From: Xylaria sp. FL1777
Taxonomy: Eukaryota; Ascomycota; Sordariomycetes; Xylariales; Xylariaceae
Reading direction: 5' to 3'
DNA: 64,000 bases
NCBI GenBank assembly: GCA_022578965.1
Contig: MU400544.1
Coordinates: 298,209 to 362,208 of the forward strand
Both the position numbers and the translations under genes were made by a program. Under the pieces are notes generated by a model. It saw only the letters and a list, made by a program, of their open reading frames with translations. It did not search any database and was not told where the DNA came from. Below are positions 13,301 to 25,900 of the stretch, piece by piece; within the stretch, counting starts at the first letter, position 1; each line of letters begins with the position of its first letter.

Positions 13301-16300
13301 GGTAAGCTTACTGTTGCCTGTATGAATAGTAAAGACAGCCATACTATTAGCGGAGACGCCGCACAGATCGATGCGTTAGTCGAGACGTTGAAGAACGATC
13401 AGATCTTCGTACGGAAGTTAGCCGTCGAGTTAGCGTACCATTCGCGATACATGGAACCTATGGCCGAGGAATACACCAAAGCTCTAGGAGAGATTCAGCC
13501 GGCATCTTCGACGACCAGCGGTCCCAAGCCAAAGTTCTTCTCATCAACATATGGCACTCTCATCGACCCCTCTAAGCTACAAGACGCGTCATACTGGACC
13601 AAGAATCTGGTTTCTCCAGTACGTTTCTATGAGTCTTTGACGTCTATGCTTAAAACTCTGTCTGGGAATGACGGATCTGAAATTATTACGGACATTTTGG
13701 AGATTGGACCTCACGCTGCTCTCAGCGGTCCAGTGCGCAACATCGTTGACGAGGTCAGGGGTAATGGTGCCGTGAAATACCACAGCTTCCTAAGGCGCAA
13801 CGAAGCAGTCTTACAAACAGCCTTAAATGCAGCGGGCTCATTATTCACTCGAGGCATCTCGATCGACCTAACTAAGGTTAACTATGTTCAAGGATACAAG
13901 CCATCATTAGTCATTGGCCTTCCTCGGTATCCCTTCAACCATAGCAAGGAATACTGGTGCGAAGGTCGGCTTAGCAGAAACTTCCGTAACCGTAAATATC
14001 CTCGCCACGAACTACTCGGGGCACCCGTCATCGACTGGGACGGAAAACATGACGCTATATGGCGGAATTGGATTCGAGTTTCCGAGAATCCATGGACTGA
14101 GCAGCACATGGTCTCAGGGGCGCTCCTATATCCCGCCGCTGGTATGCTGGTGATGGCTATCGAGGGCAGCCGTCAATTGGCCGAGCGCTCCAACCCTGAG
14201 AAGAAAATCAAGGGCTTCCGATTCAGCGAGGTGTCTTTCAAGACGGCACTGGTCGTCCCTGACGATGCGATGGGTATCGAATCTCATTTATACATCCGGC
14301 CGGTCAAGCAGGCTGCGATAGAAAACACGGCCTCCCAATGGAACGAGTTTCAGGTATGCACCGCGCAGGACGACGACGAGTGGCGAGAGCATTGTCGGGG
14401 ACAGGTGTTGATCGAATACGACGAGCCCGACACGATCGTAGACGGTGGCCGGGAAGAGCAGCTCCTCCGAAATAGCTGCACCAGCAGTATCGATGAAGCG
14501 CGGAAGAACTGCACTACTGGAATTGCATCCGAGGACGTATATGATGCCTGGAAGAGCGTTGGCCTTGTATTTGGCAAACTCTTCCAGACAGTGACCGACC
14601 TATTCGTCGACCACAACTCAGGTCAAGCTCTCTCCAAGATCAGCTCGACTGTCCCTCTTCTGAAGAAGCTCATGCCCTACGAGTATATTCAGCCTCATCT
14701 CATCCATCCCACGACGTTAGATGCTGCAATGCAAGTTTGCCTGGCACCCATCATTTCAAATCCCGAACAGAAGGTAGGGAATGCTATCATTCCCACGTTT
14801 ATTAATGAACTGTGGGTGTCCGGGGCACCACATTTAGACAGCGGGTATGTAGCCACTGCTGATACCAAAGATCATGGGCGAAAGAAGTTCAAATCAAACT
14901 GCACCGCTATTGATGCCAACACGAAAGAGCCCATGATCCTCTTGACGGGCCTGATTGCTACACAGCTTGACAGCGAAATAGAGTCGCTTAAGGTAGAAGA
15001 CGACCCCAAACACCGATCATGGAACATTGATTGGAAGCCAGACCCGGAGCTCCTCAGTCTAGAAGAGACGAACAAGGCTTTCGGGACGAAGGGTGGTCTC
15101 CTACGATACCTGGATATCCTAGCGCACAAGAACCCCTCGATGAAGATCCTAGAAATTGGTGCTGGTACTGGTGATATCCTATCTACATTGGGTCAGCGAT
15201 ACCAAGAGTATCATTTCACCAAAGCTTCTCCTTCCGAATCTATCAAGTCACAGAAAGGCTTCACAGACGGCCGCGTAACCTCGAAGCCCCTTGATCTAGC
15301 AGCTGGTCCCATCGACGAGGGCTTGGAGACTCGAACATACGACATAATTCTGGCAGTGGCCGGTCACGGACTCACTGCAGATAATGATAGGACGGTATCG
15401 AATATTGTTCTCCTGCTGAAGCCCGGCGGAAAGCTCATCCTAGAAACGACAGAAGGCACAGGAGCAAGTGATGTCTGGGGCAAACAGCTGTCGAGCTTCG
15501 GGTTCACTGGACTAGTCAGGGGATTGTCGGATGAGAGTTCATCAGTACTCGTCTCCGATGCCCCATCGGCAGGCAATAGCGCAGTGGTAGTACCGCGGAC
15601 CTCGAACAGCTACTATGTCATCGCTGATCCCAGTTCCGAGCTACAGCAGAAAATAGCCGACCAACTAAACTCTGTTCTGTCAGCTAGAGGCCACGCAGTT
15701 ATATTCGGCACGCTATCGCAATATGGGCAGTTCGCCGCAGCGGCGAGCCCCGAAGCCCTCAGCAACAGCACGTGCATTGTCTTGCCGGAATTAGAAGCAG
15801 GTCTGCTCACGTCGGTCACGGAGGACGTCCTGACCACACTCAAGAGTCTGGTGAACAGCAGGCGAATCATTTGGGCGACCAAGGACGGATCCCCGGATAC
15901 AGACCTTATTACCGGCTTTGCTACGTGCATTCGTCTGGAGAGGCCCGAGCTCGACTTCGTCATCGTCACCTTCCAGCCGGCGGATAGCGTCAGCACAATC
16001 TCCGACAAGCTTCTGGAGATTGACACGGCTGTGGTCGAGAGCGAGGGCGCGATTGAAACCTCGTACAAGGTCATTGACGGCGTGGTCACCGTTCCACGTC
16101 TTGTCGAGGCCACTGCTGTGACCAAGCATGTCGAGAAGCAGACCTTAGCTAGCGACGTGGTCGACGCCGCTTTTGGTGCCGACACTACTCGTTCCCTGCG
16201 TCTCCAGGTCCGTGAAATCGGTCTGTTGGACTCACTCTGCTTCGACGATGACCCATTGCACGCGGCTCCATTGGCAGATAATGAAGTTGAGTTCCAGACC

Positions 16301-18527
16301 AAGGCGACTGCGGTCAACTTCAAGGACTTGGCTGTGATGCTGGGAAAGATCAATGAGACCCCGGTCGGCCTTGAAGCTGCAGGTATTGTAACAAGGGTAG
16401 GATCCGGAGTGACGCGCTTTAAAGAGGGCGACAGGGTCTTTGGATTCGCCTTCAGGGGAGCCTTCTCTACCCACGTCAGGGGATTAGATGGTACTATTGC
16501 CCACATACCCGAGAACTTATCCTTTGCGGACGCGGCGATAATACCAATCGTGTACACGACCGCATACACCTGTCTCTACGACATCGGAGACCTAGGAAAG
16601 CGCACAAGCAGAGGCCAAAAGACGACTGTGCTGGTCCACGCAGCGGCTGGTGGTGTTGGCCAGGCCGTTATCCAGTTAGCCCAGCGCGAGGGCGCCGAGG
16701 TGTTCGCTACTGTCGGGAGCTTGGAGAAGCGGGACTTCCTGGAGAAAACATACGGACTACCGCGCGATCACATCTTCTCGAGCCGAGACTTGACATTCAA
16801 GACCGGTCTCATGCGAATGACGAAGGGGCGCGGTGTCGACATCGTCATCAACAGTCTCGCTGGCGAAATGCTTCGAGCCTCTTGGGAGTGTGTCGCGCCG
16901 TTCGGGCGCTTCGCCGAGATTGGACTGAGCGATATCGAGTCGAGGGCTCGCATATCAATGGGCACGTTTGCCCGTGGCGTGAGATTCGAGGCCGTCGAGC
17001 TGAACTACATGCAACAAAACGACATGGGACGGCTGGAGGACCTGTTCCAGCGAACTATCGACAGCGTCCTGGGACTAAGCCGCGCGACGCCCATCACGAC
17101 ATATCCTATTTCGAAAATCCAAGATGCCCTGCGCCATATGCAATCGGGCAAGCACATCGGAAAACTCGTCGTCGAACCACACGAAGATGACGTTGTCCCA
17201 GTGCTCCAGCGACCTCGGCCGCTCGCCAAGTTCTCCCCTGACGCAACGTATGTCGTGTCTGGTGGGTTTGGAGGACTCGGGCAGAAGATTATTCGATGGA
17301 TGGTAGATCTGGGGGTTAGAAATCTTATTGTGACCTCGAGATCAGGGGCGGTAGACAAGTCAGCGCAAGCACTTGTAGCAGACCTACAGCGAGAGGGCGT
17401 AACTGTTGCCGCGCCAGCTTGCGATATTACTGACGAGAGTGCGGTCGAGAAGGCAATTTCTTCCTGCCTCTCTACGATGCCACCAGTTCGAGGCTGCATC
17501 CAAGCATCCATGATCCTCAACGTAAGACTTCCTTTCCTCCTTTCTAAAATTGGTGGGCTCCTAACTAAACTTTTGCTACTAGGACAACAAATTCAGCGAG
17601 ATGACCATCGACCAATGGCATAGGGCGCTTAAAGTCAAGGTCTCGGGAACTTGGAATTTGTGGAAGACTCTCAGTTCCAAGAACGTAGACAAGAGCCTAG
17701 ACTTCTTTGTCATGTTGTCGTCGATGGCTACAACCATCGGTAACCCGGGCCAGGCCAATTAGTACGTATCCCAGAGTCTCTCTTACCCGTGTATCTCGAA
17801 GCTTAAGCGATGACTAACCCCGGTTTCAAACAGCGCTGCTGGAAATTCGTACCAAGGCGCCTTGGCTAGACAACTTTCTTCCCAAGGCCACAACGTCGTT
17901 GCGTTGGACGTTCCCATGATGAGTGACGCCGGAATGGTCGCGACGAAGCCAGCCCTGATGGAATACTTCTTCTCCATTGGTTGGTCGCACATGAACACCC
18001 AAGAGCTCATTGCCGTGATAGACTACCACTGCCGTCCTCTAGGCAAGGATGAAAAGATGAGTGCCGAGCGCGCGGTAGTCGTCCCGAGACTCTGGCTGCC
18101 GAGGTATTCCGCAGCCGAAGGAGCCCTCCAGCCAGCCTGGCAGCACGAGCCCAGGTTCAATCACATGGTGGTGCACAACATGAGCGGCGACGCCGCCAAT
18201 GCCAAGAAGGGATCGGGCAAGGGATCGACGGCAGCGCTCCTGTCGGCTGCGAAAACCCCGCAAGAAGCCGAGGGCATCGTCCTCGAGGCCCTGCTGGAGA
18301 AACTGACCAAGGTCCTCAGCGTCGACCTCGCCGAGCTGGATCCGGCGCGGCCCATGCACGCCTACGGAGTGGACTCGCTCGTGGCCGTCGAGCTGCGGAC
18401 TTGGATAACGAAGGAGATTGGCTCCGACGTCTCTGTCTTTGAAATGACGAGCGGGCAGCAGATTGGGCAGTTGGCTGCGACGGCCGCGGGGAAGTCAAGG
18501 TTCGTTAAGGGCTCGGCTGAAAAATAA
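10374..18527 (+). CDS. Highly reducing iterative type I polyketide synthase
   Basis: Twelve exons: 10374-10553, 10608-10796, 10931-11155, 11217-11403, 11480-11490, 11604-11871, 12036-12344, 12420-12830, 12892-13107, 13173-17521, 17583-17761, 17834-18527. They join in frame to 2405 aa, the usual HR-PKS size. KS: Cys177 in DTACSSS, His312 in [12 protein letters not shown], His352 in NIGH. AT: GQGAQ near 560 and GHSSGE with Ser640. DH: His977 in [10 protein letters not shown] and Asp1182 in [11 protein letters not shown] shrunken methyltransferase follows, with LEIGAGTG at about 1326-1332. ER has AAAGGVGQA near 1822-1830. KR has GGFGGLG near 2029-2035 and the catalytic NYAAGN with Tyr2175. The ACP carries GVDSL with Ser2356. 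No thioesterase or release domain is present. It should build a reduced chain from malonyl-CoA in the cytosol, released by an external enzyme or acyl acceptor. The start [12 protein letters not shown] fits the usual KS N-terminus. Confidence 0.94.
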
Positions 18528-21500
18528 TTCGTTCGCCGGACGAGACAAGCTCTCGGCGCGCCGGGAACCAATACAATAAAAACGTTTTCTTGGCGCAAGC
18601 AGTGTATACATAATGTGCACGGTGACAGTGTAGATCATATTCGGATTTTGTTAGAGCTCCTGGTCCTAGCAATCTATTCTGACTCTTCTTCCTCCCGTAG
18701 TCGAGTTCAGGTAAGTCAATAGGGGTACAATGACATATCCCGATTCCTCATATGGGCTCGCTGTAATAATTCCAGTTGTCGTAGTGTCGTTACTTCACAT
18801 AGCATGCCGTCGAATTATCCTCGTGTCTTTTGGATATCGTAGTTTTCTATGTAGAGATGGACCTAGCCAGGGAATGGATAGCTTGGCTGACTCGTACCCG
18901 TGCCATACCGGGGAGATTGTCAGCATTCAGTTTTCTCGGCGATTTATCCATGCCTTGGCCGGGTTCAACTCGACTGCATTCTCAACCACGACGGTCCAAT
19001 GCAATCCTCCGTGCGACTCGTCTCTCGCGGCCCTTTCCCAAGACAAGACGCAATAGGGCGATATGTTCCGGACTCGGAATATCCTGGCGTTGATAGCTTT
19101 ACAATCACGATTGACTGACCAACTAGGACATATTGAAGGGTTGCGGGTGTTAATATATAGTGTAGACGAGTTAAGTTATTTAGTTCAGATGATGGAGAGG
19201 ACGTATTCGTATCGTTGAGCCCTCCTTATCTTGCACTGCAGTAGAAAGGCGTACGGAAAAGGATGGACATAAGCAGAGGTCAGAGTCATCTGGAATGGAA
19301 ACCATCTTTAACTTTGTGAGGTTCCTGCTTACGGGTTAATTTCATCGTTGCTCGATAAGCCCCTGTAGCTGATGCCAAGCCATCTTCGCGTCCGCCCCTT
19401 TACGCAGTACCTTCGCCTTCACTTGCCTTTCAATTCTCGCCTCAGTACACGTTTATCTTCTTTCTCTCCATATTTACTACTGGGCACTTATTTAAATGTT
19501 ATGGTAGTCATCCGACCGAAGATAGCCTACATCAGCCAGCAACGGATACGACTACTACGCATGGTTGACTTCCTACAGCCTGCTTATCTCGAGAGCGCCT
19601 ACTGCGTATGTCTTGCTGACTCTAGATACTCGACGTTGTATGCCGTCCACAATGACGGCATTAATGATGACTTCGCGCAGACAGCTTACTGCGTACATAT
19701 TCGTTCGGGTGATGCGGGTGGCTTGTGCGACGGTTACATGACGACGGCACGACATCTGCGAACTAGTTTCATAGAAGCCATTAAGGGGGGAGTCCTGCTA
19801 CTTCTTCGTCGACCAGAACACTTCAACCCTCGACCTCGTCAGTGCATACCCCAGTGTCGTGCTTGGTGCTCAGCGCCGATTCATCTCGGCTCGACCGGAA
19901 TCTCATGACAAGGTATTATAGCAGTCCTACGTCCTCTGGCGGCCGCTCCAGCATCGATGATAGTAAGATGACATACTCCTTAGTCGTGACTCGCATTGAT
20001 TCCTAAGCGCATAACAATTTTATTCTTGCCTAAGTGTCAAGAGACTGTACTAGGTTTAATGCTAGCATCAAAGCCCCTAAACCTCTACTATAGACTCTCT
20101 TGTGTCTATCGCAGTCGTATGCACTACAAAGGGAATTTTAGGCCCAGAAGGGCTTTTCTATGCTTTAATACTTCGCTCTTTCCAATGCTGTCCTCAGTTG
20201 ATCGACCTGTAGGGAGCTTGTTCCCCTATTTCATTGTCACACTCAGCACCACACCAATTCTCATCTCCCTATAGCATAAGCTACATGTCGGTTATCATCA
20301 GTCAGCTTAGAGCAACCGAAATAGACAGATCCGTAACTTTAACTTATCTCATGATAGTGACGTGGCCCGTAGCATTGAAACCTTGGGATATAGCATGATG
20401 GCCTACCTTCTCATGCCAGAGCTAGAGAGATTTCACTGAAAATGATTGATAGAGTCGAATCCTACGTACAGAAGCGCACTCTGTAACTGCGGTGATGATG
20501 ATGATAATACTTCCTCTTTCGGTGATGCAGTGGCGGAGGAAATCACTGATATGCATTTTCCTAGCCCGGCAACTCATTATCCAACTTCTAGTACGTAGTA
20601 CCGCATGATAGGTATAGTAGGGCGACGGTATAGTGCTCCAGTTCCGTTCCGCGTCATCTCCCACTAGTCTTCGTGTTGATGATATCAAGCATGTCATTTG
20701 ACACTATCATCGATATGTTAGACCTCCCGCGACAAAGTGTTTTTCACATGTAAGCCTTCAAACCGCCTCTAGAAAGGGGGACTGTTGGTAAGCCGCATAT
20801 CCCATGGAAACAACAAGCCTTGTATACTATAAACCTAGGTACTGAGCTGTCAACAAGCTACAACATAGGTACATATCGGTACCTTTACTAGCTTACAAGT
20901 CCCATCTTGTAGAATAACGAGGGTGTTGATCGTATAGCGGAAATAGTCAGTATAGCCCAGGCCCAGTCTCTTTACGAATGACAAGTACTCAACGTAGCCG
21001 GTACTTCAAGTCCTAGACCTATCTACATCCTGGAGAACTATGCAACCTTCATGTCAGCCTAAGTATGCGTAACAACTAACAACAGAACGGCAATATCTCG
21101 GACACTATTATATAGTATGCATTAGTTCCGGCAATATGGAGAGACCCTTCCATCCTTAGCCGACGACCATGAAGCTTGTACGTTTCAGGACTGTTGGTTC
21201 TTTACGCATATATGATACATAGCTTCTCTAGGCGAGCTCCGTCTATTCAGTCCCGACAGTCTGGTTCCAGGCGCGTAAATGTGCTCATCACATTTCGTTT
21301 GTATCGGTACATTACAACTGATCAGCCGCCGAAGGCCCACATGTCCGGGGTTGGAATCCTATACATTACGAGGACTACGCGGCTTAGTTGCCTGATTGGG
21401 CCGGCTTCACGATGGAATGATGCGGGGGTTGGCAAGCGCCGGCGAAATACGCAGTATAGGCAGTATAGAGGCCATCTCGGGGACCGCACTTACCAACGCA

Positions 21501-21795
21501 TGCATTCGTTGCGTAATTCCCGGTGCGTCTCTAAGTAGAACCGTATCGGAACCCTATCAAAGGCAAAGCATATCTTGAAAGAGGGGCCTTGTGACTGTAA
21601 TAGGTCGTTGTATCTTGTGGCTTCCACATGGTGTCGCCATGCTCTATGCGGAGGGAACCATTCGTACGGCAGTCAAGTCGTGGTCACGCGAATTTACCTG
21701 GCCGGTGATACGAATTTTCTTAGGGACCGTTGATAAAGCTCCGTGCTCATTCTATGTGTTTATGAGGATAGATATAAAATTCCTGATAATTAAGT
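18528..21795. other. Intergenic, no gene seen
   Basis: 3.3 kb. The longest open frame (19372-19908, +) is low in recognisable features and has an odd Cys/Arg composition; I take it as spurious. The stretch contains four copies of the TACTGCGTA/TACGCAGTA motif (19401, 19600, 19687, 21448) and one ACCTAGGT palindrome (20833-20840). The right end is the 3' flank of the kinase gene. No trans-acting enoyl reductase, thioesterase or transporter is present on this side of the PKS. Confidence 0.6.
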
Positions 21796-23207
21796 CTAAT
21801 AATAAGCCATAAGAGCATTGAATGATGGATCTTCCAACAATTGTGCAGCGGTGATTCTTTTCTCAGGAATATACTCGAACCCTTTTCGGAAGACCTCCAG
21901 AACAAGCTCGCGCTCCCGAGGACTAATTTCAGGTCGACAGCGATCAATTCTGTGCTCGAGAGTCTCCAAGTCTGAGGGGTGGTGGGATCGAGGCATCTGG
22001 CCAGTTTGATCATACCACCAATCGTACCCTTTATTGTCGGGATAGCTGCCTCTCCAATGTGCTGGAAACGGGCCCAGGGCTCCCACTAGGCGAGACACGA
22101 AGCCGAGGCCGTCGCCGTAGGTGATTTCGACGCCGAGATAGAGTTGGGCAAAAACACATGTGAAGCTCCACATGTCACTTGCAAAACTCGGGTTCTCACC
22201 ATGAAATCGCTCTGGGGCACAGAATAGTAGCGGTAGCTGAAGCGGATTTTTGGGTGTAGTCCCGTATATGAGAGAATGACCGAAATCACCAAGGTGTAGT
22301 TTAGGTTGGAGCATGCTTTCTGGAATTTGTATTGGTTCCACGAGTTCTCCTCCGCCAACCTCTTCCGGCAACAAAATCTTGCGCGGTCGGCCTAGGCGTT
22401 GATAGAGAGTAGCGGTAGACCAGTGATCAGATTCAGAACCAATGTCCCACATTGCGTTGCCAGCATTAATATCTACGGGATCCCTCAGTATATATCAAAA
22501 GGAGAGAGAAAGAGACAGGTGTGATGGATGAAACTGACCTGAATGTATTATGCCAGCATGATGCAGGTGCTTCAAGCCTAGGAGTAAATGTTTCGCCGCA
22601 GGTACGCGAAGAGAAGCCGGCAGTAGAAAACAGGCGATCTGTAGGCTTGGGCCTCGCCAAGGAAAGACCAGCACGCCATGAGAATTGCCTCTGCGGCCGG
22701 GGATGTAGAAAGCCGCTTGGGAAATGATGAGGTGATTGGAAAGATCTTGCCGTGTCTTTCGAATGATCTCGTCATTTATCCGACGCTCGTGATCTCCGCG
22801 CCAGCCTGGGCTCATGACCTTGAGGGCAACAAGTCCGCCGTCGGCCAGGTTACGCGCGAGCCAGACCGTCGAGTAACCCCCCCAGCCAAGTTTGTGTTCA
22901 ATACGAAACCAAGGGCCACCCCCGAGTTCCTGACCTATCCGAAGTGGGCAGTAGAAGTCTCTTAAGGGTCCTATGTCAGTCACAACTATACTCGGCATAG
23001 GTACTTTAAGGAGCTTTCGGTCACTTTCTAAGGGAATTGTGATATGAAACTAAGGCATCGAGAAAGGGGACGGAATTAGGACGCTCCTTACCTCAGGTAC
23101 ATCTCAGCAGGTTCCGCCTCCGTCTTAACATCGCATTCATCATCTGAGTCTTCTACAAAGTAGCCGTAATCAGGTGCCGCCGGGGCGGGAATTTTTTGTT
23201 GACTCAT
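21796..23207 (-). CDS. SRPK-like serine/threonine protein kinase
   Basis: Three exons: 23207-23092, 22960-22539 and 22472-21796, joined in frame to 404 aa. Kinase motifs are in order: glycine loop LGWGGYSTVWLARN (63-76), the ATP-anchoring Lys86 in VALKV, the catalytic loop HSDINAGN with Asp180, LGDFGHS with Asp242, and CAPERFH for the APE motif. The loop form HSD instead of HRD and the GYSTVWLA lobe are typical of the fungal SRPK-like group. The acidic N-terminus (EDSDDE, about 19-24) also suits this group. All catalytic residues are present, so it is probably active. SRPK relatives phosphorylate SR-repeat proteins in splicing, but this fungal branch is expanded and mostly uncharacterised, so the substrate is unknown. 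The acceptors were chosen to give HSDINAGN; the nearer AG in intron 2 would bring in a stop. Confidence 0.88.
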
Positions 23208-24054
23208 TCTTTCTGTCTGCCTTCCCTTGATTTGACCTCACTGTGTCCTCTTGAGAATTTCAGATAGACAGGTGAAGGTTGCATAGCGATATGGAGAGCA
23301 ACTCTCTTATGTAGGGGCCGATTTGCGTTCTCTCAGAAAGATAATGAAAAAGATGATGAGAATGAGGCATGATTGCCGCGGCTTCATCAAGGTGTCGTTG
23401 ACTCATCACCACAGTTGTTGTTGAAGCAGCGGTCAGTAAGTTGGATGCTCTTATTCTAGCTAATTGTGGGCCATAGGCATTTCCACTTAGCTACGGGGGT
23501 TTATGCAACTACCTAGGTTTTATAGGATAATGAAGTTCAAGTTGGAGCTCTCAAGGCATCGGGGGAAAACTTCAAGTCTGCGAGACCGAGGCTGGAAAGC
23601 GTACGCTTTACGTGGAAGAAGATAAAAAATGCAGACAGACAGAGAGTCAGTCGGTCATTTAGACCATAAACATGAACTTAGACGCCACGGTTTGCCGAAC
23701 AAGTATTTATTTCAAAACGCAAAAGTAAACTGCAAGTGCGTCCCTAGCAGACCAGAGAACTAGATATCCAAACCTAACGTATCCATCCTAAACAACCCTT
23801 AGAATAGAGCCCCAAGCAAGTTAGTCTCTGGTATTGCGTAGTGTATCGGTTGCCTTCAACCCATGTGCCCAATGTGTGCTAGAAACATAAGGAACAAAGC
23901 AAAAAGAAAAGGGGGGAGAAGAATAGAATCACGCCTGTCAATCGGGATATCCAACACCTTACACCTCGCAAGCCAAGACGCCAACATAGCTCTCGTATCT
24001 CGTTAGGTCATGAACGTCGACGAATAAGGTCACTTTTGCCTCGTAAGTATTCCA
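23208..24054. other. Kinase promoter and ULD-gene 3' flank
   Basis: About 850 bases between the kinase start and the stop of the ubiquitin-like-domain gene on the same strand. There is an ACCTAGGT palindrome at 23511-23518 and a short CAGA-type run near 23631-23645. I see no gene. Confidence 0.5.
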
Positions 24055-25697
24055 TCATGCTCTATCTTGCCGCTTCCTGGTCTTTCCTCTACGCGGCGGC
24101 TCGACTACGATGATAGGAGGTCGGGGACCTCCTGCATGCGGCGGCGGCGGAGGAACGAATATATTTCCGCCGACCCCACCACCTCGTCCCCCGAACATGG
24201 AGGCACCAGCTCCTCTTCCGCGCCCACGAGCACCGCGGCCTCTACCAGAACCGTGTATGCCAGCAGGACCAGCGGGGCCGACGGGAGGAAGGTGGTGATG
24301 CGATTGTGGCGGGGATGGTTGTACCGGCGGTTGGGCAAAATTGGGGGACTGGAATGGCCACATGTGTTGCACAACGAGCATTCCTGGTTCGATCGTGTCT
24401 TCCCATAGCTCGGGCAGAATGACGAATGATGACCTTATAGGTTGTTGTTGTTGCTGAGACGAAGAAGAGGAGGGAGAGTTAGTGGCGCTGCCTGATGATG
24501 ATGGACCTGGCGCCGCCGAGGATGAGCTGGGAATGGTAGTAAACAAGTTCAGGGTTTCAGTTGCCGAGGTCGAGGCCGACGTAGGAACAGATGGTAGAGG
24601 CGCACCGGGCGACATAATCTCATTCGCGGCATCCATAAAAAAAGGTAGGCTGACCGATAGATCGTAATGACCTGCCATCACGTGCGGTCCAAGGACATCA
24701 ACGTGGAGGAAGCAACTGTTAATCAGCCTTCTCATCCCCTGTGACTTCGTAAGCAAATCACAAATGAAAAGAACGGCTGGTGCGAACTAGGTACGACCAT
24801 ATCCCAAATGAATCTGAGTAAGGGGCTGGCACTCACCGTCCACATCTTGGCTTTCTCCCAGGGGAAGAGGAAGTTGCGCCCTACGGCGTCTCGAAATCGA
24901 ACTGGCAGTTTCTGCGGTGGTCTTCCTGCTGATTTCTCCCAGCCAGGATCTCCGATATTCAGCGGTCGAAAGGGTTGCTCCTCTGCAGGCGCCTCTGAAA
25001 AGGACCCTGTTTCAGCCTCCGGGTCTGCTTTCTGCTTCTCCTTCTTCTTCCACGACATGACTTCACCCGCTAGCGCCGATGCGGTGGTGGCTGCATCATG
25101 GTCTTGTGCCTCTTCAAATAGACTCGATGGATAACTGGAGTCCTGAGACTCTGATTGCGTCGCGCGGTTCGAGATCTCAGAGTCATCCTCGTTGGTGGCT
25201 GTATTTATTAAATCTACCGGGGTTCCCGAGCGCTTATTCTCTGCAGCTCGCTCATTAGGATTTTGCGCTCGCAGATCGTCATGCTCAGCTTCCTCATCAG
25301 AACCGGTGCCTGGCCGCTGTTTGGGAGCCGAGATTAGATAAGCGGTCTCGGGGGCCTTTCCCTTGTTTAGTCGAGATGATGGCGCATCTTTATCATCGAC
25401 AACAGCATCGCTATCATCCTTCTCGTTGTTGGACATGGAACCACCCTGGCCATCATCAGACAATGTCATCAAACTGTCATCGTCGGCCGGAGGCTGCAGC
25501 GTTGGAGATGTGGGTCCAAGGCGCAAACCTCTGCGATCAGACAGATCTGGAGGATTGGGTGGATCTGGCCGATTAGCGAGAAGATCTACAGTAACCAGAC
25601 TTGGACCTGACGAACCAAGCATGCTGGTATTTGACATGCAAGGAGGCGCACTATCATGGCTCGCGGAGGGAGATTCCGTAGCCCGGGTGACGGCCAT
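24055..25697 (-). CDS. Fungal ubiquitin-like-domain (ULD) protein with RG-rich tail
   Basis: Two exons: 25697-24837 and 24738-24055, 514 aa. Residues 1-265 are acidic, Ser/Asp/Glu-rich and probably disordered. From about 268 the conserved fungal ubiquitin-like fold is recognisable: FRDAVGRNF, FPWEKAKMWTGMRRLI, then HVDVLGPHVMAGHYDL, and after a long insert ILPELWEDTIEPGM and HMWPF. The two halves of the fold are separated by about 85 residues of Ser/Thr/Ala/Gln-rich sequence including QQQQQ. The C-terminus has GRGRGARGRGRG repeats, a polyproline run and a basic end, suggesting RNA or protein binding. The family (fungal ULD, often seen with kinases or NLR-like proteins) has no established biochemical role that I can cite. 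The intron (98 nt, GTGAGT...CAG) joins MWT to GMRR exactly as the family requires. An in-frame stop precedes the ATG. Confidence 0.85.
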
Positions 25698-25876
25698 CTG
25701 GGATCAATGTGGCTCACCTCGGCCGAAATTATGACCACAGGTCCCTGGGCTATTGTGTCTTTTTTGATGCCGCTGAAGGTGGCGCGCCCTCTTTGCGGGG
25801 GTTCAGGGGCAACGCCCGGTTGCTTTTCGCAGCGCCCTAATAAGTGGTTGGCGGTTCCGTCTACGGACCAAGCACG

Positions 25877-25900
25877 TCACTCGTCGTCCGCGTTGGGCAT
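25877..25900 (-). promoter_or_regulatory. Possible upstream ORF of the ULD gene
   Basis: A seven-codon ATG frame (MPNADDE, stop TGA) lies about 180 bases upstream of the ULD start. It would be a uORF if the transcript begins further upstream; the transcription start is not visible in the sequence. Confidence 0.25.

Noticed and set aside
15613..16569. 318-codon open frame on the minus strand
   Set aside because: It lies fully antisense to the ER part of the PKS exon. Its Ser/Thr-rich composition is what an antisense of GC-rich coding DNA gives, and it has no domain.
17005..17520. 171-codon minus-strand frame
   Set aside because: Antisense shadow of the PKS ER/KR region.
19372..19908. 178-codon plus-strand frame downstream of the PKS
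   Set aside because: No motif, unusual composition, no supporting splice or homology signal, and it carries three copies of the intergenic TACTGCGTA motif.
24067..24408. Plus-strand frame opposite the ULD gene tail
   Set aside because: Antisense of the RG-rich repeat; repetitive GC-rich DNA gives open frames on both strands.
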